Assembly: GCA_014730185.1 (NCBI GenBank)
Contig: WJIP01000185.1
Coordinates: forward strand, 1-35,623
Source of the DNA: Caldithrix sp.
GTDB lineage: Bacteria; Calditrichota; Calditrichia; Calditrichales; Calditrichaceae
Reading direction: 5' to 3'
DNA: 35,623 bases
Shown: positions 32,912-35,623 of the stretch, piece after piece
How positions within the stretch are numbered: position 1 is the stretch's first letter
Layout of the letters: every line of letters starts with the position of its first letter
Made by a program: the position numbers and the translations under genes
Notes under the pieces: model-generated
Database searches by the model: none
Seen by the model: the letters and a program-made list of their open reading frames with translations, nothing else
Told to the model about the DNA's origin: nothing

Positions 32912-34099
32912 TTAGCTCCTTTCTAACCAGGTATGTAAAGCCTGCTCAATTTGTTCAAGCGGTAAATTTTTCGCCTTACCCTGAACAAAGTCGGGGGACC
33001 CTCCGCCTTTCATGCCAAAACGTTGTCCGTGTTCGTTCATGAATTCCCGTGCATCTTTTTGCGTAAGAGGCGGAACTCCCAAGTAAAATCGTTCATTAGC
33101 CGTTATTAGGGTCGTTTTTTGCAACTCATTCAGAATGAATCGGGCCATGTAAAAAGCTTGTTCGGCGACATGTTCGCCGGGGATATGGTGAACAACCGGA
33201 GCATCGGGTTCTAGCTGAGTCACTAAATCTCTGGCTTTCCACTCCAGTATGGTCTGCTCCAATTTGTTTTTTTCTCGTTTATAGGTTCTCTTGTCAGCCA
33301 GCAGTTGCTTTACGCGTTCAGGAAAATCATCATAATCGGTGTTTAATAATTTTTTTAACGCTTCACTGCTTTGGTGCAGACCCGAAAAATATTCATCAGC
33401 CATTTTACCGATGTAGCACTGAACGCGTACTCGTCCTCTTATTTTTTCCGTACCGGCGATTTTAATATAGCCAATTTCCGAAGTGTTGCGGACGTGGGTT
33501 CCACCACAGGCTACACAATCGGCATCTTCCATTTGCACTATACGTAACTCATCCACCTCAACGGGAGCCCGGCGCAGCGGAAAATGACCTGCCTCACTGG
33601 GAGATGTAATATGCATCTGAATCGGTTTTGCCGCCCGGATTAGGGCATTGGCTTCGGATTCAATTTGGGCCAACTTTTGATCCTCCGGTACACCGTTTTC
33701 GATTTCAATGAGCGTTATGATATCACCGAGATGTACGGAAACGGTAGGGTAGCCAAACCGATTTAGAACCGATGAGAGCAAATGCTGGCCGCTGTGCTGT
33801 TGCATATTGTAATAGCGGTGTGGCCAGTCAATGGATACATTTACCTGCGCACCGGTCTTGATACTATCTGTACTTGAAAGACGGTGCCAGATGTCATCAC
33901 CTTCTCGTTTAACCTCATCCACCGGTAAATGATTAAGTGTACCTTTATCCGATGCCTGTCCGCCTCCGCCCGGATAAAAAACAGTATCATCCAATTTGAT
34001 CCACATGGAATCGTTATCGATATGCTTTATGTCATTTACCCTGGTGGTTAATTTCGTTAAATAACTATCCTTGTAATAAGCATATATTCTCATACTCAT
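32912..34099 (-). CDS. alaX: AlaX-type trans-editing protein with DHHA1 domain
   Basis: This 395-residue stand-alone relative of alanyl-tRNA synthetase hydrolyses mischarged Ser- or Gly-tRNA-Ala. The N-terminal beta-barrel has 'FYPGGGGQASDKG' (~41-53). The zinc/editing site has HxxxH at H102/H106 ('QQHSGQHLLS') and CxxxH at C198/H202 ('CGGTHVRNTSEIG'). A coiled-coil region (~235-280) is followed by a DHHA1-type C-terminal domain ending 'RFGMKGGGSPDFVQGKA' (~362-378), as in long AlaX forms. No aminoacylation core is present. The ATG overlaps the upstream stop by four bases (ATGA), showing coupling to the class V aminotransferase gene. Confidence 0.9.
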   Translation of the reverse strand: MSMRIYAYYKDSYLTKLTTRVNDIKHIDNDSMWIKLDDTVFYPGGGGQASDKGTLNHLPVDEVKREGDDIWHRLSSTDSIKTGAQVNVSIDWPHRYYNMQQHSGQHLLSSVLNRFGYPTVSVHLGDIITLIEIENGVPEDQKLAQIESEANALIRAAKPIQMHITSPSEAGHFPLRRAPVEVDELRIVQMEDADCVACGGTHVRNTSEIGYIKIAGTEKIRGRVRVQCYIGKMADEYFSGLHQSSEALKKLLNTDYDDFPERVKQLLADKRTYKREKNKLEQTILEWKARDLVTQLEPDAPVVHHIPGEHVAEQAFYMARFILNELQKTTLITANERFYLGVPPLTQKDAREFMNEHGQRFGMKGGGSPDFVQGKAKNLPLEQIEQALHTWLERS

Positions 34100-35499
34100 A
34101 GTGTCATAAAATCATTAAAATCAATGGAGTAATTGACGGGTCGGTATTCACCTGTCCGTTTATTAAGCTCGTATTTGCCTTTGAACTCATTACGCGCTAT
34201 GCGATGCAGACGATCCACAAAAAAGTCAATTTCCTTTTCATGATTGTACATGCCAAAGCTCATGCGTACTGCTCCGGGGATTTGACTGCGATCGTGTTGT
34301 ATGATTTGTTGTTCCAGTTTTTCATTTTCTTCCTCCGTAATCCCTAACAGATGTTTTAGATAGGGATGGGCGCAAAAACAGCCGTTACGTACACCAATAC
34401 CGCTTTCAAAATTCAAAATAGCTGCCACCAAAGCATGGGATTTATCCTGCAAATTAAACGGTATAACGCCCAAACGGTTATGTACGTCGTTTTCATCCAT
34501 TGAACCATATATATCAATTCCCGGAACCTGTTTCAGCTTTTTCAGGGTATAGGCCGTAAGCCGAGCTTCATGATCGGCAATTGTATCCATGCCGATTTCC
34601 TGCATGACCTGCAAAGCTTTGCCCAATGCAATCGCTCCTGCAACATTTGGTGTACCAGCTTCTTCCTGCTCCGGAACATCGGCCCACAAGACATGATCGA
34701 TGGAAACCAGTTCGATGGTCCCGCCGCCAACATGATCCGGATTGCCATCTTTAAAAACATCACGGTTAGCGATCAGCACACCCAGGCCAAACGGGGCGTA
34801 AATTTTATGGGCGGAAAATGCCAGGTAATCGATGTGTTCCGGATCATCCTGATCACCCATATCAATGGCTCTGTGGGGGGCTAATTGGGCTGCATCCACC
34901 ATTAATTCGGCGTTGTGGCTGTGCACCAGTCTGGCAATTTCCGGAATTGGATTGATGTAGCCGCTTACGTTGGAGGCTCCTGTAATACTCACCAGGCGCA
35001 CCTTGCCTTTATAGATTTCCAGTTTATTGCGTAAGTCTTGCATATCCAGGCGGCTGTCCGCTTCCAAACCGATATGATCGATCCGTTCTCGCATGCGCCA
35101 GGGAAGGTCGTTGGAATGGTGTTCCATTAATGTTGTCAAAATGATATCGTTTTCGTCAAGGGGTAAACGGCGAGCCAGTTTATTGATAGCTTCCGTCGAA
35201 TTCTTGCCGAAAATGATCGTGTGATTTTCGTCGCGAATATTGAAGAAACGCCTGACGATTTCCCGGCTTTGTTCGTAAAGATGAGTGCTTAACTGTGATT
35301 TAAAACCAGTGCCGCGATGAATACTGGAATACCACTGCATAAACTCATTCAGAGCCTCTAAAACCGGTTTTAGGGTAGGCGTACTTGCTGCATTATCAAA
35401 ATTGATATACCGGGTTTGTTTACCATTGAGCAGCGGCACATGGCGGTCCCAACCTACAATCTGTTCATGAATAGAATTGATATCATACGCTTTAACCAT
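34096..35499 (-). CDS. Class V PLP aminotransferase / cysteine desulfurase (SufS/Csd-like)
   Basis: This 467-residue protein has the PLP lysine K232 in 'FSAHKIYAPFG'. Also visible are 'NFDNAASTP' (~33-41), 'EHHSNDLPW' (~126-134) with the stacking histidine, and 'VDAAQLAPHR'. A candidate catalytic cysteine lies in 'GIGVRNGCFCAHPY' (C374 or C376), where group II desulfurases place the persulfide-forming residue. The 'GCFC' context is not canonical SufS ('R.G.HCA.P'), so another class V lyase or aminotransferase remains possible. GAGGAG precedes the ATG. It is coupled to alaX and lies just downstream of an oxidoreductase gene. No SUF or ISC genes are nearby. Confidence 0.85.
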   Translation of the reverse strand: MVKAYDINSIHEQIVGWDRHVPLLNGKQTRYINFDNAASTPTLKPVLEALNEFMQWYSSIHRGTGFKSQLSTHLYEQSREIVRRFFNIRDENHTIIFGKNSTEAINKLARRLPLDENDIILTTLMEHHSNDLPWRMRERIDHIGLEADSRLDMQDLRNKLEIYKGKVRLVSITGASNVSGYINPIPEIARLVHSHNAELMVDAAQLAPHRAIDMGDQDDPEHIDYLAFSAHKIYAPFGLGVLIANRDVFKDGNPDHVGGGTIELVSIDHVLWADVPEQEEAGTPNVAGAIALGKALQVMQEIGMDTIADHEARLTAYTLKKLKQVPGIDIYGSMDENDVHNRLGVIPFNLQDKSHALVAAILNFESGIGVRNGCFCAHPYLKHLLGITEEENEKLEQQIIQHDRSQIPGAVRMSFGMYNHEKEIDFFVDRLHRIARNEFKGKYELNKRTGEYRPVNYSIDFNDFMTL

Positions 35500-35517
35500 T
35501 AAGTCTCCTCTTAGCGA

Positions 35518-35623
35518 TTAACTGTGCGTTTCCTGACCGGTTACGCTCATCTCATGATTTTTAATTTCTTTCAAAACTTGATTGGCAAGCCGGAGGGCGG
35601 CCAAACCATCTGCGGCAGAAACC
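35518..35623 (-). CDS. C-terminal end of a probable Gfo/Idh/MocA oxidoreductase (partial)
   Basis: An open minus-strand frame enters from the right edge and stops at 35518-35520. The visible 34 residues begin 'VSAADGLAALRLANQVLKEI'. This 'DGL.AL.LA..VL.S' helix is the usual end of Gfo/Idh/MocA sugar dehydrogenases. It lies 18 bases before the class V aminotransferase ATG, so it probably belongs to the same operon. Too little is visible to name a substrate. Confidence 0.6.
   Translation of the reverse strand, partial: VSAADGLAALRLANQVLKEIKNHEMSVTGQETHS

Overview
The window looks like chromosome from a member of the Fibrobacteres-Chlorobi-Bacteroidetes (FCB) superphylum, probably from a deep lineage such as Calditrichota, KSB1, Marinimicrobia or Ignavibacteria. 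The main clue is that two secreted proteins (18646-20496 and 24351-25844) end in the 'NYPNPFNP...TTI' C-terminal sorting domain typical of type IX secretion cargo in those phyla. DNA is moderately AT-rich, genes are tightly packed into short operons with ATGA-type overlaps, and several genes start at TTG or GTG. I see no rRNA, tRNA, insertion sequence, prophage or CRISPR array.

Layout. 1-1904 (minus): a secreted HExxH metallopeptidase with a propeller-like tail, cut by the window edge, preceded by a small secreted protein built of 18-residue tandem repeats. 2336-6559 (plus): an envelope operon with an outer-membrane barrel carrying a bactofilin-like solenoid, a four-repeat secreted protein interrupted by an apparent frameshift, and a DUF4097 protein. 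6834-9342: ornithine aminotransferase and a convergent acidic amino acid/dicarboxylate symporter sharing one terminator. 9703-12764: a PilZ protein and a large beta-helix lipoprotein of four repeats. 12803-15149 (minus): MFS transporter, MarC-family protein and DUF1893 protein. 15218-18475 (plus): small membrane protein, methionine/glutamine-type aminotransferase, omega-amidase-type hydrolase and DUF4846 protein. 18646-20496: a T9SS-type secreted protein.

20815-25844 is the most interesting block. A sensor kinase with a periplasmic CxxCH (haem c) motif and its NtrC-type sigma-54 activator are divergent from a degenerate stand-alone receiver and a multihaem cytochrome c bearing a T9SS sorting domain. 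The intergenic region has a sigma-54-like -24/-12 match, a perfect palindrome and a 13-bp direct repeat. I infer a redox- or ligand-sensing haem two-component system controlling a surface-exposed cytochrome.

25992-28542 (plus) is a probable amino-sugar recycling operon: an unknown small protein, an AmgK-like sugar kinase fused to a RapZ C-terminal domain, and a MurU-like nucleotidyltransferase. 28753-31712 holds hisS, a SpoU/TrmH-family RNA methyltransferase and a CPBP protease. 31684-35499 (minus) is a coupled operon of a class V aminotransferase/cysteine desulfurase, AlaX with a DHHA1 tail, a V4R/DUF2378-like protein and a SatD-family protein. The window ends in the C-terminus of a probable Gfo/Idh/MocA oxidoreductase.

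All family names are from recognising motifs by eye; no database search was possible.
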